From contig DATLKN010000031.1 in the NCBI GenBank assembly GCA_035538335.1, forward strand, positions 1-64,000: DNA of 64,000 nucleotides, in the 5' to 3' direction. Positions 7,257 to 14,416 of the stretch are shown here, in pieces. Position numbers and translations under genes: made by a program. Numbering within the stretch: the first letter of the stretch is position 1; each line of letters opens with the position of its first letter. Below the pieces are notes generated by a model, which saw only the letters and a list, made by a program, of their open reading frames with translations, was not told where the DNA came from and did not search any database. The stretch is from AP-15 sp035538335. Lineage in GTDB: Bacteria > Pseudomonadota > Alphaproteobacteria > ATCC43930 > CGMCC-115725.

Positions 7257-8075
7257 ATGAATGCCGCCCGCCCGCTCTATGAAGGCTTCGAGGTTCTGCT
7301 GCGCGACGACGAGGCGCGTTGGGCCGCGGTGCGCGGGCGCGACCTGCGCGCCGACGGGCTGCTTTATTACGCGGTCAGGACGACCGGCGTCTATTGCCGG
7401 CCGATCTGCTCGGCGCGCCGGCCGAGGCGCCGCAACGTCGCGTTCTTTTCGTCCTGCGAGGCGGCGGAGGCCGCCGGCTATCGCGCCTGCCGTATTTGCC
7501 GGCCGCTAGGCGCGGCACGTCCGCGCGCGGGCGACGGCTGGTCGGTGCGGCCCGCCGCGATCCTCTTCGCCGACATCAAGGGCTTCACCCCGCTCGCCGC
7601 GCGGCTGCCGCCCGAGGCGGCTTTCGCCCTCCTCGCCGATTTTCAGGCGCGGCTCGGCGCGGCGGTCGGCGCCCATGGCGGGCGCGTCACCAAGCATCTC
7701 GGCGACGGGCTGATGGCGCTGTTCGGGGGCGAGGTCTCGCGCCCCGCAGATGCCGCGCAGGCCGTCGCCGCCGGCCTCGACATGCTCGATGCGCTCGCCC
7801 GATGGAAAGTGGAGCCGCGGATAGCGGTCGGGATCGGCGTCAATTACGGCATGGTCGCGGTTCAGCATGGCGGCGGCGAGGTCATCGGCGACGCCGTCAA
7901 CGTCGCGAGCCGGCTCGAACGCCTGACCCGCCGGTTGGGCGTCGCGATGGCGGTCAGCGGCGACACGCTGCGCGCCGCCCCGCGCCTCGCGGCCGCCGCC
8001 TTTTCTCGACTGACGCCGATCGGCAGCGTGCGGCTTTCCGGCTGCCGGCCTCGGCCGGTCTGGGTCGCGGGCTGA
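7257..8075 (+). CDS. Ada-type zinc/methyl-acceptor domain fused to a class III nucleotide cyclase
   Basis: This 272-residue protein joins two domains not normally seen together. Residues about 10-83 match the N-terminal domain of Ada: RWAAVRGRD, DGLLYYAVRTTGVYCRP, and four cysteines at 47, 51, 78 and 81 with the C-X3-C-X26-C-X2-C spacing of E. coli Ada Cys38/42/69/72. Ada uses Cys38 to take a methyl group from DNA phosphotriesters. Residues about 98-265 form a class III cyclase. The metal aspartates are Asp106 (FADIKGF) and Asp150 (LGDG), Lys146 is the adenine-contacting lysine, and Asn215 and Arg219 (NVASR) are the transition-state residues. The second specificity position is Glu208 rather than the usual Asp or Thr, so the base used is uncertain. 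GGAGG 7 bases before the ATG supports the start. No membrane segment and no HTH are seen. Confidence 0.88.
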   Translation: MNAARPLYEGFEVLLRDDEARWAAVRGRDLRADGLLYYAVRTTGVYCRPICSARRPRRRNVAFFSSCEAAEAAGYRACRICRPLGAARPRAGDGWSVRPAAILFADIKGFTPLAARLPPEAAFALLADFQARLGAAVGAHGGRVTKHLGDGLMALFGGEVSRPADAAQAVAAGLDMLDALARWKVEPRIAVGIGVNYGMVAVQHGGGEVIGDAVNVASRLERLTRRLGVAMAVSGDTLRAAPRLAAAAFSRLTPIGSVRLSGCRPRPVWVAG

Positions 8076-8114
8076 AAGCACCCCTCGACTTTGCGACGCC
8101 GGCTTATGTTCTTT

Positions 8115-8143
8115 GTCACCCCGGCGGAGGCCGGGGTCCACCC
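8115..8143. repeat. Palindromic extragenic repeat, family A (copy 1)
   Basis: The sequence GTCACCCCGGC-GGAG-GCCGGGGTCCA forms a tight hairpin. It belongs to the GTC-x-CCGGCGAAGCCGG-x-CCA repeat type also present at 8214-8240 (inverted) and 28921-28949. Confidence 0.85.
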
Positions 8144-8213
8144 CTCGGCCGCACGATCCGAGCAGGCGGTTTCTACGTCATCGCGAATGCTTGCCGGTCC
8201 GAACCGCGGGAGA

Positions 8214-8240
8214 GTGGGTCCCGGCCTTCGCCGGGACGAC
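8214..8240. repeat. Palindromic extragenic repeat, family A (copy 2, inverted)
   Basis: The reverse complement reads GTCGTCCCGGC-GAAG-GCCGGGAC-CCAC, matching copy 1 in the opposite direction. The pair sits between the converging cyclase and acyl-CoA dehydrogenase genes, where it may end transcription from both sides (inference). Confidence 0.85.
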
Positions 8241-8272
8241 CAGTTCCTTGGGATGCGAACGCACCCGTCCGC

Positions 8273-9484
8273 TCACCCGTCCTTTTCGCCGGGCTCGTAG
8301 AGGCTCTCGCGCCCCAAACGGTCGAGGCAGAGTTCGGCGGTCCAGGGCAGCATCAAGGAGCCGCAGCGGCTGTCGCGGTAGAGCCGCTCCAACGGCAGCG
8401 AGCGCAGCATCGCCTGGCCGCCGCAGGTGCGGATCGCGAGCCGGGCGAGTTCGTTCGCGTTCTCCATGATCGTGTATTGCGCGGCGTAGAGGCGCAGCCG
8501 CGCCGCTTTTGGCGGGTCGAGGCGCGCCTCGCCGATCGTGCGCAGGAACAAGGCGCGCGTCTGTTCGAGCATGATGAGCATCTGCGCCGCCGCGATCTGC
8601 TTTGTCGGGTACATGCGGCGCTTCGCCGCGATCCCCGGCACCTCGCCGCGCAGATAGGCGAGGGTGAAATCATACGCCGCTTCCGCGATCCCCATATAGG
8701 TCGGCGCCAGGGTGAGGAACATGTGCGGCCAGCGGCTCGCCGCCTGGTGATAGACGCCGGGCGGCATCAGTTCCTCCGCCTCAGGCACGAATACGTCGTC
8801 GAAGACGAGGTTGCGCGACACCGTCCCGCGCATGCCGAGCGGGTCCCAATCACCCTCGACCGCGACGCCCGGCGCCTTCGCCGGCACCGCGAGGTAGAGC
8901 GTGTCGCGCAGCGAGGCTCGCGGCTTTTCCTCGGTGCACAGGACGCCGTAATAGTCGGCGGCGCCGGCGAGCGAGGCGAAGATCTTGCGGCCGGACAGGC
9001 GATAGCCGCCGGCGACCCGGCGCGCGACCGTGCCGAAGGGCGCGCGTCCGGCCGCCGCCGGCCCGCCCTCGGAGAAGGGCTGCGCATAGACCGCCCCCTC
9101 CTCGACGATGCGGCGGTAGTGCAGCGCCCGGTGGCGGTCGTGCCGGTCCCGCTGCTCGGCGCTCATGTCGAGCTCGTCGGCCAGCGCCCCCGTCCACAAG
9201 GTCGAACAGACATGCATGTTGAAGGTCAGCGCGGTCGCGCCGCACCACCGCCCCAGCTCGGCCGAGAGGAGGCAATAGGTGGCGAAATCGGCGCCGAGTC
9301 CGCCATGCTTCTCGGGCACGCAGAGAGCGAGCAGGCCGGCCGCGCGCAGATCGGCGTAATTCTCGAACGGAAAGCTCGCCTCCCGGTCGTGGACCGCGGC
9401 GCGCGGGCCGAAGCGTTCGCGGCCGAGCTGTTCGGCGATCGCCACCAGCTGTTGTTGCCTTGGGGTCGGTTCGAAGGGGCTCAT
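8273..9484 (-). CDS. Acyl-CoA dehydrogenase family flavoprotein
   Basis: The 403-residue length is typical. The N-terminal helical domain (ALCVPEKHGGLGADFATYCLL), the middle beta domain (YRLSGRKIFASLAGAADYYGVL then DPLGMRGTVS) and the C-terminal helical domain (IRTCGGQAMLRSLPLERLYRDSR) occur in the normal order, so an FAD-dependent alpha-beta oxidation of an acyl thioester is expected. In place of the common YEGT segment with the catalytic glutamate the sequence reads GSLMLPWTAEL. The base may therefore sit elsewhere, as in isovaleryl-type enzymes, or the reaction may differ (for example a related flavin monooxygenase). No other beta-oxidation gene adjoins it; rnpB follows in the opposite direction. 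Confidence 0.9.
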   Translation of the reverse strand: MSPFEPTPRQQQLVAIAEQLGRERFGPRAAVHDREASFPFENYADLRAAGLLALCVPEKHGGLGADFATYCLLSAELGRWCGATALTFNMHVCSTLWTGALADELDMSAEQRDRHDRHRALHYRRIVEEGAVYAQPFSEGGPAAAGRAPFGTVARRVAGGYRLSGRKIFASLAGAADYYGVLCTEEKPRASLRDTLYLAVPAKAPGVAVEGDWDPLGMRGTVSRNLVFDDVFVPEAEELMPPGVYHQAASRWPHMFLTLAPTYMGIAEAAYDFTLAYLRGEVPGIAAKRRMYPTKQIAAAQMLIMLEQTRALFLRTIGEARLDPPKAARLRLYAAQYTIMENANELARLAIRTCGGQAMLRSLPLERLYRDSRCGSLMLPWTAELCLDRLGRESLYEPGEKDG

Positions 9485-9600
9485 GCGCTTGCGCTCCGTC
9501 CGGCCAGCATGCCGGAAGCCGGGCTTTGCCGCCAGCCCGCCGCGCGGGCGGCAGCGGGGGTGGACAAAGGCCCTCGCGCCGCCTTAATGATGGCGATGCC

Positions 9601-9995
9601 AGACGGTCGGACGGCCGCTCTTCCTTTCGCGGGAGAGAGGAAAGTCCGGGCTCCACGGAGGCACGGTGCCGGGTAACGCCCGGCGGGGGCGACCCCAGGG
9701 AAAGTGCCACAGAAAATACACCGCCGAGCTCGGCCGGCCCGTCCGGCCGGGCGGCAAGGGTGAAATGGTGCGGTAAGAGCGCACCGCGCCGCCGGCAACG
9801 GCGGCGGCAGGGAAAACCCCACCGGGAGCAAGACCAAGTAGGAGCGGCGGGCGCCTTCGGGAGCGATCCCCTGGCGCCGGGCGTGCCTTCGCGCCGCCGC
9901 TCGGGTCGGTCGCATCAGGCGTCCGGTGACGGGCGCCGCAGAGGAATGGCCGTCGCCGCTGAGAAGCGGTACAGAACCCGGCTTATAGACCGTCT
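9601..9995 (+). ncRNA. rnpB: RNase P RNA, bacterial type A
   Basis: The conserved core is unmistakable: GAGGAAAGTCCGGGCTCC early on, ACAGAAA, GGGTGAAA with the GCGGTAAGAGCGCACCG hairpin, GAGCAAGACCAAGTAGG, and the distal AGAGGAATGGCCG plus ACAGAACCCGGCTTA. The ends were set by helix P1: AGACGGTC at 9601-9608 pairs perfectly with GACCGTCT at 9988-9995. The RNA is the catalytic part of RNase P, which trims 5' leaders from tRNA precursors. The length of about 395 nucleotides is normal for the class. Confidence 0.97.
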
Positions 9996-10001
9996 GGCAT
10001 G

Positions 10002-10242
10002 TTATCCACAGCGGCCCGCCGGCGGTCGCGCGAGCCCGCCGGAAGCGCGCCCGCCAAACGCTTCATTTTGCTGGCAATCGGCGCGGCGCCCGAAAAGGGC
10101 TGGGGACAAGCCTGGGGACGGTTCGCACCAAAGCGCGCATAACTCGCGCCGGCCGGCGGATTCCTGGGGATAAGCCTGTCGACAGCGCCGCCGCACCTGT
10201 CGCTGCGCCGTCGGTGCGCTATGCTCTATAGCGTGTGGATTA
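10002..10242. promoter_or_regulatory. Cluster of DnaA-box-like sequences
   Basis: TTATCCACA at 10002-10010 is an exact DnaA box. In the opposite direction lie TGGGGACAA (10101-10109, two changes), TGGGGATAA (10165-10173, one change) and TGTGGATTA (10234-10242, one change). The first begins 6 bases after the rnpB end. Whether DnaA binds here is untested; the cluster could titrate DnaA or link replication to division-gene transcription. Confidence 0.45.
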
Positions 10243-10325
10243 CACGGTGATCCTCGCAGCCGTGGCCCGGTGCGCCGGGTTAAGGCGGGTGGAATGCGAG
10301 CCCCCGCCCCACACTTAGGGGGAGC

Positions 10326-10356
10326 GGGGGAGCGGATGGCGCAGCCTCGCTCCCCC
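10326..10356. other. Strong hairpin in the rnpB-mraZ gap
   Basis: GGGGGAGCG (10326-10334) pairs perfectly with CGCTCCCCC (10348-10356) across a 13-base loop. A second GGGGGAGCG at 10318-10326 could compete for the same arm, giving two alternative stems. No U-run follows, so a simple terminator is not supported. Confidence 0.5.
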
Positions 10357-10513
10357 AGCCCCTTTCCCCGATCGCCGGCACTGCCGGCAGCGGCGGTCCG
10401 GCCGCCCTCAGCCAAGACGACGCGAAGATATAGGCGCGCAGTTTCTCTTTCCCCGGCGCCGCCCGCCGTCACGCCTGTGGCATGCACGGCGGGCGCCGCG
10501 CCGCGCCCTTAAG

Positions 10514-10528
10514 GAACAAAACTAGAAC
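10514..10528. promoter_or_regulatory. LexA-like SOS box (GAAC-N7-GAAC)
   Basis: GAAC, seven bases and GAAC match the direct-repeat operator known for alphaproteobacterial LexA (GTTC-N7-GTTC on the other strand). It lies 125 bases upstream of the mraZ -35 box in non-coding DNA. The controlled transcript is unclear: either the dcw operon itself or a small unannotated RNA or peptide. Confidence 0.5.
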
Positions 10529-10652
10529 ATTTACTTGCGCCCAGCCAGTCCCGCCGCGGCGATGGCGGTCGATGTCCGGTAGACTACATGGTGTACGATA
10601 AACGCCTGATGATCGAACATTTTGAAGCCGAAAGTTTTATTGGATTCTCCTA

Positions 10653-10681
10653 TTGACGACCATCGTGTCCCATGCTATCCC
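10653..10681 (+). promoter_or_regulatory. mraZ: Predicted mraZ/dcw promoter
   Basis: TTGACG (10653-10658) and TATCCC (10676-10681) are separated by 17 bases. A GATTC (GANTC) methylation site lies at 10643-10647 just upstream. The -10 is overlapped by the MraZ operator, which fits self-repression. Confidence 0.6.
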
Positions 10682-10692
10682 ACGTTTACCCA
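10668..10692 (-). promoter_or_regulatory. MraZ operator: three TGGGN boxes spaced by 5 bases
   Basis: On the minus strand TGGGT, TGGGA and TGGGA occur at 10688-10692, 10678-10682 and 10668-10672, exactly 10 bases apart. Direct TGGGN repeats with 5-base spacers upstream of mraZ are the known binding site of the MraZ regulator. Their overlap with the -10 region predicts repression of the dcw operon. Confidence 0.82.
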
Positions 10693-10780
10693 TGGGCGGA
10701 CGCCGCAGATGGGGGGAACTTCGGCGGCGTCGAACGGGCGCCCCTTGCCGAGCGTCCATGGGCGAGCGTTGGGGGAAGAA

Positions 10781-11245
10781 GTGGCGCTGTTTCTGTCCAC
10801 TTATGTGAACAAGGTCGACCGCAAGGGGCGAGTATCAGTGCCGGCGACCTTTCGCGCCGCTCTCGCTGGAGAGCGCTTTCCCGGCGTCGTCGTGTGGTCC
10901 TCCTACAAAGTGCCGGCGCTCGAAGCCTGCGGCCGCGACCGCATGGAGGAACTGGTAAACCGCCAGGAGATGCTCGCGCCATACAGCGAGGATCACGAGA
11001 ACCTGGGCGCGTTTTTCGCCGACACCCGCGAGCTGCCGTTCGATGGTGAAGGGCGAATCGTGCTGCCCGAAAAATTTGTCGAATACGCCGCGATCGCCGA
11101 TGCCGCCGCCTTTGTCGGGCAGGGCAGGACCTTCCAGATCTGGGAGCCGCAGCGTTTCGACGAGTACCAGGCCGCCTTGCGCGACCGCGTCCGCCGCCAG
11201 GGGCTGAAGGTGCCGGTGCCGGGCCAGCCGCGAGAGCCGGGATGA
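10781..11245 (+). CDS. mraZ: Transcriptional regulator MraZ
   Basis: This 154-residue protein has the two AbrB-like swapped-hairpin repeats of MraZ: STYVNKVDRKGRVSVPATFR near the start and LPFDGEGRIVLPEKF in the middle, each with the DxxGR turn used for DNA binding. MraZ forms a ring that represses its own dcw operon through TGGGN repeats, and such repeats are present upstream. The GTG at 10781 is the start because homologues begin at (M)ALFLSTY; GGGGGAAG lies just before it, though rather close. The gene overlaps rsmH by 4 bases (ATGA). Confidence 0.95.
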   Translation: MALFLSTYVNKVDRKGRVSVPATFRAALAGERFPGVVVWSSYKVPALEACGRDRMEELVNRQEMLAPYSEDHENLGAFFADTRELPFDGEGRIVLPEKFVEYAAIADAAAFVGQGRTFQIWEPQRFDEYQAALRDRVRRQGLKVPVPGQPREPG

Positions 11246-12267
11246 GCGGCCGGCGTGCCGACGGGCGGCGCGCGGCCGGCGCGGCCGCCGGCGGGCATGT
11301 CCCGGTGCTGCTCGCCGAGATGCTCGCCGCGCTCGCGCCGCAGGACGGCGCGCTTTACGTAGACGGCACCTTCGGCGCCGGCGGCTACAGCGAAGCGCTG
11401 CTCGCCGCGGCCCGCTGCCGGGTCTTCGCCATCGATCGCGATCCCGAGGCGGTGCGGCGCGGCGCCGCGCTCGTCGCGCGGCATGCCGGCCGGCTGCGGC
11501 TGGTCGAGGGCTGTTTCGGCGAGATGGACCGGCTGGTCGGCGCCGCCGAGGCCGCCCCGGTCGCCGGCGTCGCGCTCGATCTCGGCGTCTCGTCGATGCA
11601 GCTCGACGAACCGGCGCGCGGCTTCTCCTTCCGCGCCGACGGCCCGCTCGACATGCGCATGAGCGCCTCCGGGACGAGTGCCGCCGACCTCCTCGCCGCG
11701 CTCACCGAAGCCGAGCTCTCGCGCCTCATCCGCACGCTCGGGGAAGAGCGCTTCGCCCGGCGCGTCGCGGGCGCGATCGTCGCGGCGCAGCGGCGGCGGC
11801 CGATCCGGCGCACCGGCGAATTGGCCGAGATCGTGCACGCCGCGTTGCCGGCGCCGAAGGAAGCCGGCATCGACCCGGCGACGCGCACTTTTCAGGCATT
11901 GCGCATGGCGGTCAACGACGAGCTGGGCGAACTCGACCGCGGTCTCGCCGCCGCCGAGCGGCTGCTGATGCCGAAGGGCCGTCTCGCCGTCGTCGCCTTT
12001 CACTCGCTCGAAGACCGGCGGGTCAAGAACTTCCTGCGGGAGCGCAGCACAGGGGCGCCGCGCGCCTCGCGGTACGAGCCGGCGGCGGCGCCGCGGCCGC
12101 CGAGCTTCACCTTGCTGACGCGCCGTCCGCTGCGGCCCGGCGCCGAGGAGACCGCCCGCAACCCGCGGGCCCGTTCGGCGCGGCTGCGCGCCGCCGAGCG
12201 CACCGCCGCGCCGCCCTGGCCGGCCGAGTTCGCCGGCGCGCGAAGCGGGCTCGGAGCACGGCCATGA
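11242..12267 (+). CDS. rsmH: 16S rRNA (cytosine(1402)-N(4))-methyltransferase RsmH
   Basis: RsmH (MraW) methylates N4 of C1402 in 16S rRNA at the ribosomal P site. The 341-residue protein shows HVPVLLAEML, the SAM-binding DGTFGAGGYSEALL (about 42-55), ALDLGVSSMQLD, GFSFRADGPLDMRM, and the late FHSLEDRRVKNFLRE. All are diagnostic for the family. The first 18 residues are a non-conserved Arg/Ala-rich leader. It sits second in the dcw cluster as usual, overlapping mraZ and ftsL by 4 bases at each end. Confidence 0.97.
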   Translation: MSGRRADGRRAAGAAAGGHVPVLLAEMLAALAPQDGALYVDGTFGAGGYSEALLAAARCRVFAIDRDPEAVRRGAALVARHAGRLRLVEGCFGEMDRLVGAAEAAPVAGVALDLGVSSMQLDEPARGFSFRADGPLDMRMSASGTSAADLLAALTEAELSRLIRTLGEERFARRVAGAIVAAQRRRPIRRTGELAEIVHAALPAPKEAGIDPATRTFQALRMAVNDELGELDRGLAAAERLLMPKGRLAVVAFHSLEDRRVKNFLRERSTGAPRASRYEPAAAPRPPSFTLLTRRPLRPGAEETARNPRARSARLRAAERTAAPPWPAEFAGARSGLGARP

Positions 12268-12650
12268 TGCGGCTCTCGACGATCTTCTGGCTGCTGCTCG
12301 TCGCGACGACGGGCTTTTTGACCTTCGCCGTCAAATACGAGGTGCAGGGGCTCGACGACGCCTACGCGCATGGCCAAAAGGCGATCGCGGCCGAAAAAAG
12401 TCAGATCCGCGTCCTCGAGGCGGAATGGGCCTATCTGAACCGGCCGGCGGCGCTGGCGGCGCTTAACCAGCGCTTCCTGTCGCTGGCGCCGGTCGCAACA
12501 ACGCAGCTCGTCGCGAGCGCTGGCGAGGTCCCGATGCGCCCGGATGCGCCGCCGTCGTCCGCCATCGCCGCTGCGCCGGCGAACCCGCAAGCGGCGCCGC
12601 CAGGCCCGAATTCGCTCGGCGAACTGATCGCCCAGGTGGCGGGGCGCTGA
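12264..12650 (+). CDS. ftsL: Cell division protein FtsL
   Basis: FtsL is a small bitopic membrane protein of the division machine that forms a complex with FtsQ and FtsB and helps activate FtsWI. The 128-residue product has one membrane segment (about 6-22, FWLLLVATTGFLTF) and then a leucine-zipper-like coiled coil containing QIRVLEAEWAYLNRPAALAALNQ, the alphaproteobacterial FtsL signature. A Pro/Ala-rich tail follows. It overlaps rsmH by 4 bases and ftsI by 1, in the standard gene order. Confidence 0.9.
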   Translation: MMRLSTIFWLLLVATTGFLTFAVKYEVQGLDDAYAHGQKAIAAEKSQIRVLEAEWAYLNRPAALAALNQRFLSLAPVATTQLVASAGEVPMRPDAPPSSAIAAAPANPQAAPPGPNSLGELIAQVAGR

Positions 12651-14416
12651 TGGTCGCGCTCTCCCGCTTCGACGAAAACCCGTGCGCGCCGCGGCACTTC
12701 AAGCCGCCGCCCTGCGCGCCGGTCATCCGCGACAGAGAGGCGCAGGAGGCGCTCGAGACCGGCCGCACCCGGCTGCTCGTCGCCGGCGCGCTGTTCGTGC
12801 TGCTGTTCGCGGTCATCGCGCTGCGCCTGTTCGATGTGATGGTGCTCTCGGGCGGCCTCGATACGACGCTCAAAGGCCGGTCCGGCGCGCCGCCGCTGCT
12901 ACGCGCCAGCATAACCGACCGCCACGGGAAGCTGTTGGCGACGAGCCTTGCCAGCCCCTCGCTCTACGCCGATCCGAAACAGATCACAGACCCGGCGGCG
13001 GCGGCGCGCGCGCTGGTCTCGGTGCTGCCCGAACTGTCGCCCGCCGCGGTCTATGCAAAGCTCAGCTCGAAAAAGAGCTTCGTGTGGATCGAGCGCCACC
13101 TGACGCCGCGCCAGGAATACGACGTCAACAGCCTCGGCATCCCGGGGCTGCAGTTTCAGCACGAGGAGCGGCGCGTCTATCCCTACGGCAACCTCTTCTC
13201 GCATGTCGTCGGCTTCACCGGCATCGACAACAAGGGCTTCGCCGGCGTCGAACGCGGGCTCGACGGGGTGCTCGCCGGGCGCAGCGAGCCCTTGCAATTG
13301 TCGCTCGACGTGCGGCTGCAATACATCCTGCACCACGAACTCCAGCGCGTCGTCGACGACTTCACCGCCAAATCGGCGGCCGGCCTCATCATGAACGTCA
13401 ACACCGGCGAGATCCTGGCGATGGTCTCGCTGCCCGATTTCGACCCCAACCGACCCGACGCGCCCGAACCGGGAAACTCGCAAATTCCGCTGAAGGAACG
13501 CCTGTTCAACCGCGCCACCCTCGGCGACTACGAGATCGGTTCGGTGTTCAAGGTCTTCACCATAGCGATGGCGCTCGACAGCGGCGCCGCGACGATGACG
13601 AGCCGGTTCGACGCGACCAGCCCGATCCGCATCGGCCGCTTCACGATCTCCGACTACCATGGCAAGCGCCGGCCGTTGAGCGTGCCCGAAATCATCGCCT
13701 ATTCTTCGAATATCGGGGCGGCCAAGATCGGGCTCGCCGCCGGCGGCGACCGGCTGCGCGACTATCTCGGCAGGTTCGGCCTGTTGCGGCCGCCGACGCT
13801 CGAATTGTCGGAGGTCGGCCGGCCGCACTTCCCGCGGGGGCCCTGGCACCCGGTCAGCGTGATGACGATCGCTTTCGGTCACGGCATCTCGGAAACGCTG
13901 CTCAATATCGCCGACGGCGCTAGCGCGCTCGTCAACGGCGGGATCTTGCGGCAGCCGACGTTGTTGAAACTGCCGCGGGGTTACGCACCCGAGGGTCGCC
14001 GGGTGATCTCGGAGGAAACGTCGCTGAAAATGCGCAAGCTGTTGCGTCTCGTCGTCGAAAGGGGCACCGGCAAGATGGCGCAGGCGCCGGGCTATGTGGT
14101 GGGCGGCAAGACCGGCACGGCCGAGCGGGTGGAGCGCGGCGCCTATGCGCGGCACAGCCTGCGCTCCTCGTTTCTCGGCGTCTTCCCGATGCAGAACCCG
14201 AAATACCTGATCCTGACGATGATCGACGAGCCGCACGGCACGAAAGCGAGCTACGGCTACGCGACGGCAGGCTGGACGGCGGCGCCGGCGACCCGCCGCA
14301 TCGTCGAGCGCATCGCGCCGCTGCTCGGCGTCGCGCCCGTCGACGCGAATTCGCCCGCCATCGCCGACAAGCTGCAGATCTCGAGTCTGATAGGTCATCC
14401 GATTGCGCCTTACTGA
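12650..14416 (+). CDS. ftsI: Peptidoglycan D,D-transpeptidase FtsI (PBP3)
   Basis: This septum-specific class B penicillin-binding protein cross-links peptidoglycan during division. In the 588-residue protein an N-terminal anchor helix (LLVAGALFVLLFAVIALRLF, about 43-62) is followed by the non-catalytic dimer domain (ITDRHGKLLATSL). The transpeptidase domain has all three penicillin-binding motifs: SVFK (Ser near 297), SSN (near 352) and KTGTAE (near 486). The periplasmic domain must cross the membrane by the anchor alone. Stop and start overlap with ftsL upstream, and murE begins 14 bases inside its 3' end. Confidence 0.96.
   Translation: MVALSRFDENPCAPRHFKPPPCAPVIRDREAQEALETGRTRLLVAGALFVLLFAVIALRLFDVMVLSGGLDTTLKGRSGAPPLLRASITDRHGKLLATSLASPSLYADPKQITDPAAAARALVSVLPELSPAAVYAKLSSKKSFVWIERHLTPRQEYDVNSLGIPGLQFQHEERRVYPYGNLFSHVVGFTGIDNKGFAGVERGLDGVLAGRSEPLQLSLDVRLQYILHHELQRVVDDFTAKSAAGLIMNVNTGEILAMVSLPDFDPNRPDAPEPGNSQIPLKERLFNRATLGDYEIGSVFKVFTIAMALDSGAATMTSRFDATSPIRIGRFTISDYHGKRRPLSVPEIIAYSSNIGAAKIGLAAGGDRLRDYLGRFGLLRPPTLELSEVGRPHFPRGPWHPVSVMTIAFGHGISETLLNIADGASALVNGGILRQPTLLKLPRGYAPEGRRVISEETSLKMRKLLRLVVERGTGKMAQAPGYVVGGKTGTAERVERGAYARHSLRSSFLGVFPMQNPKYLILTMIDEPHGTKASYGYATAGWTAAPATRRIVERIAPLLGVAPVDANSPAIADKLQISSLIGHPIAPY

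Larger units (their letters stand above)
9997..10652. other. Gene-free control region between rnpB and the dcw cluster
   Basis: I see no convincing protein gene here. The region holds a perfect DnaA box, three near-DnaA boxes, a 9-bp-stem hairpin, a LexA-like box and, at its right end, the approach to the mraZ promoter. Open frames across it are GC-driven, without ribosome sites or recognisable domains. A 22-codon frame at 10588-10656 was considered but not accepted. Confidence 0.7.

Noticed and set aside
7319..9676. 785-codon frame running through the cyclase 3' end and across the acyl-CoA dehydrogenase gene
   Set aside because: It contradicts two well-supported genes and has no recognisable segment.
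10002..10487. 161-codon minus-strand frame in the rnpB-mraZ gap
   Set aside because: No ribosome site and no domain; it covers DnaA-box-like sites and a hairpin, which are better explained as regulatory DNA.
10588..10656. 22-codon frame downstream of the LexA-like box (possible SOS peptide)
   Set aside because: No ribosome site, no hydrophobic segment like known small division inhibitors, and it runs into the mraZ -35 box; too weak to list as a gene.
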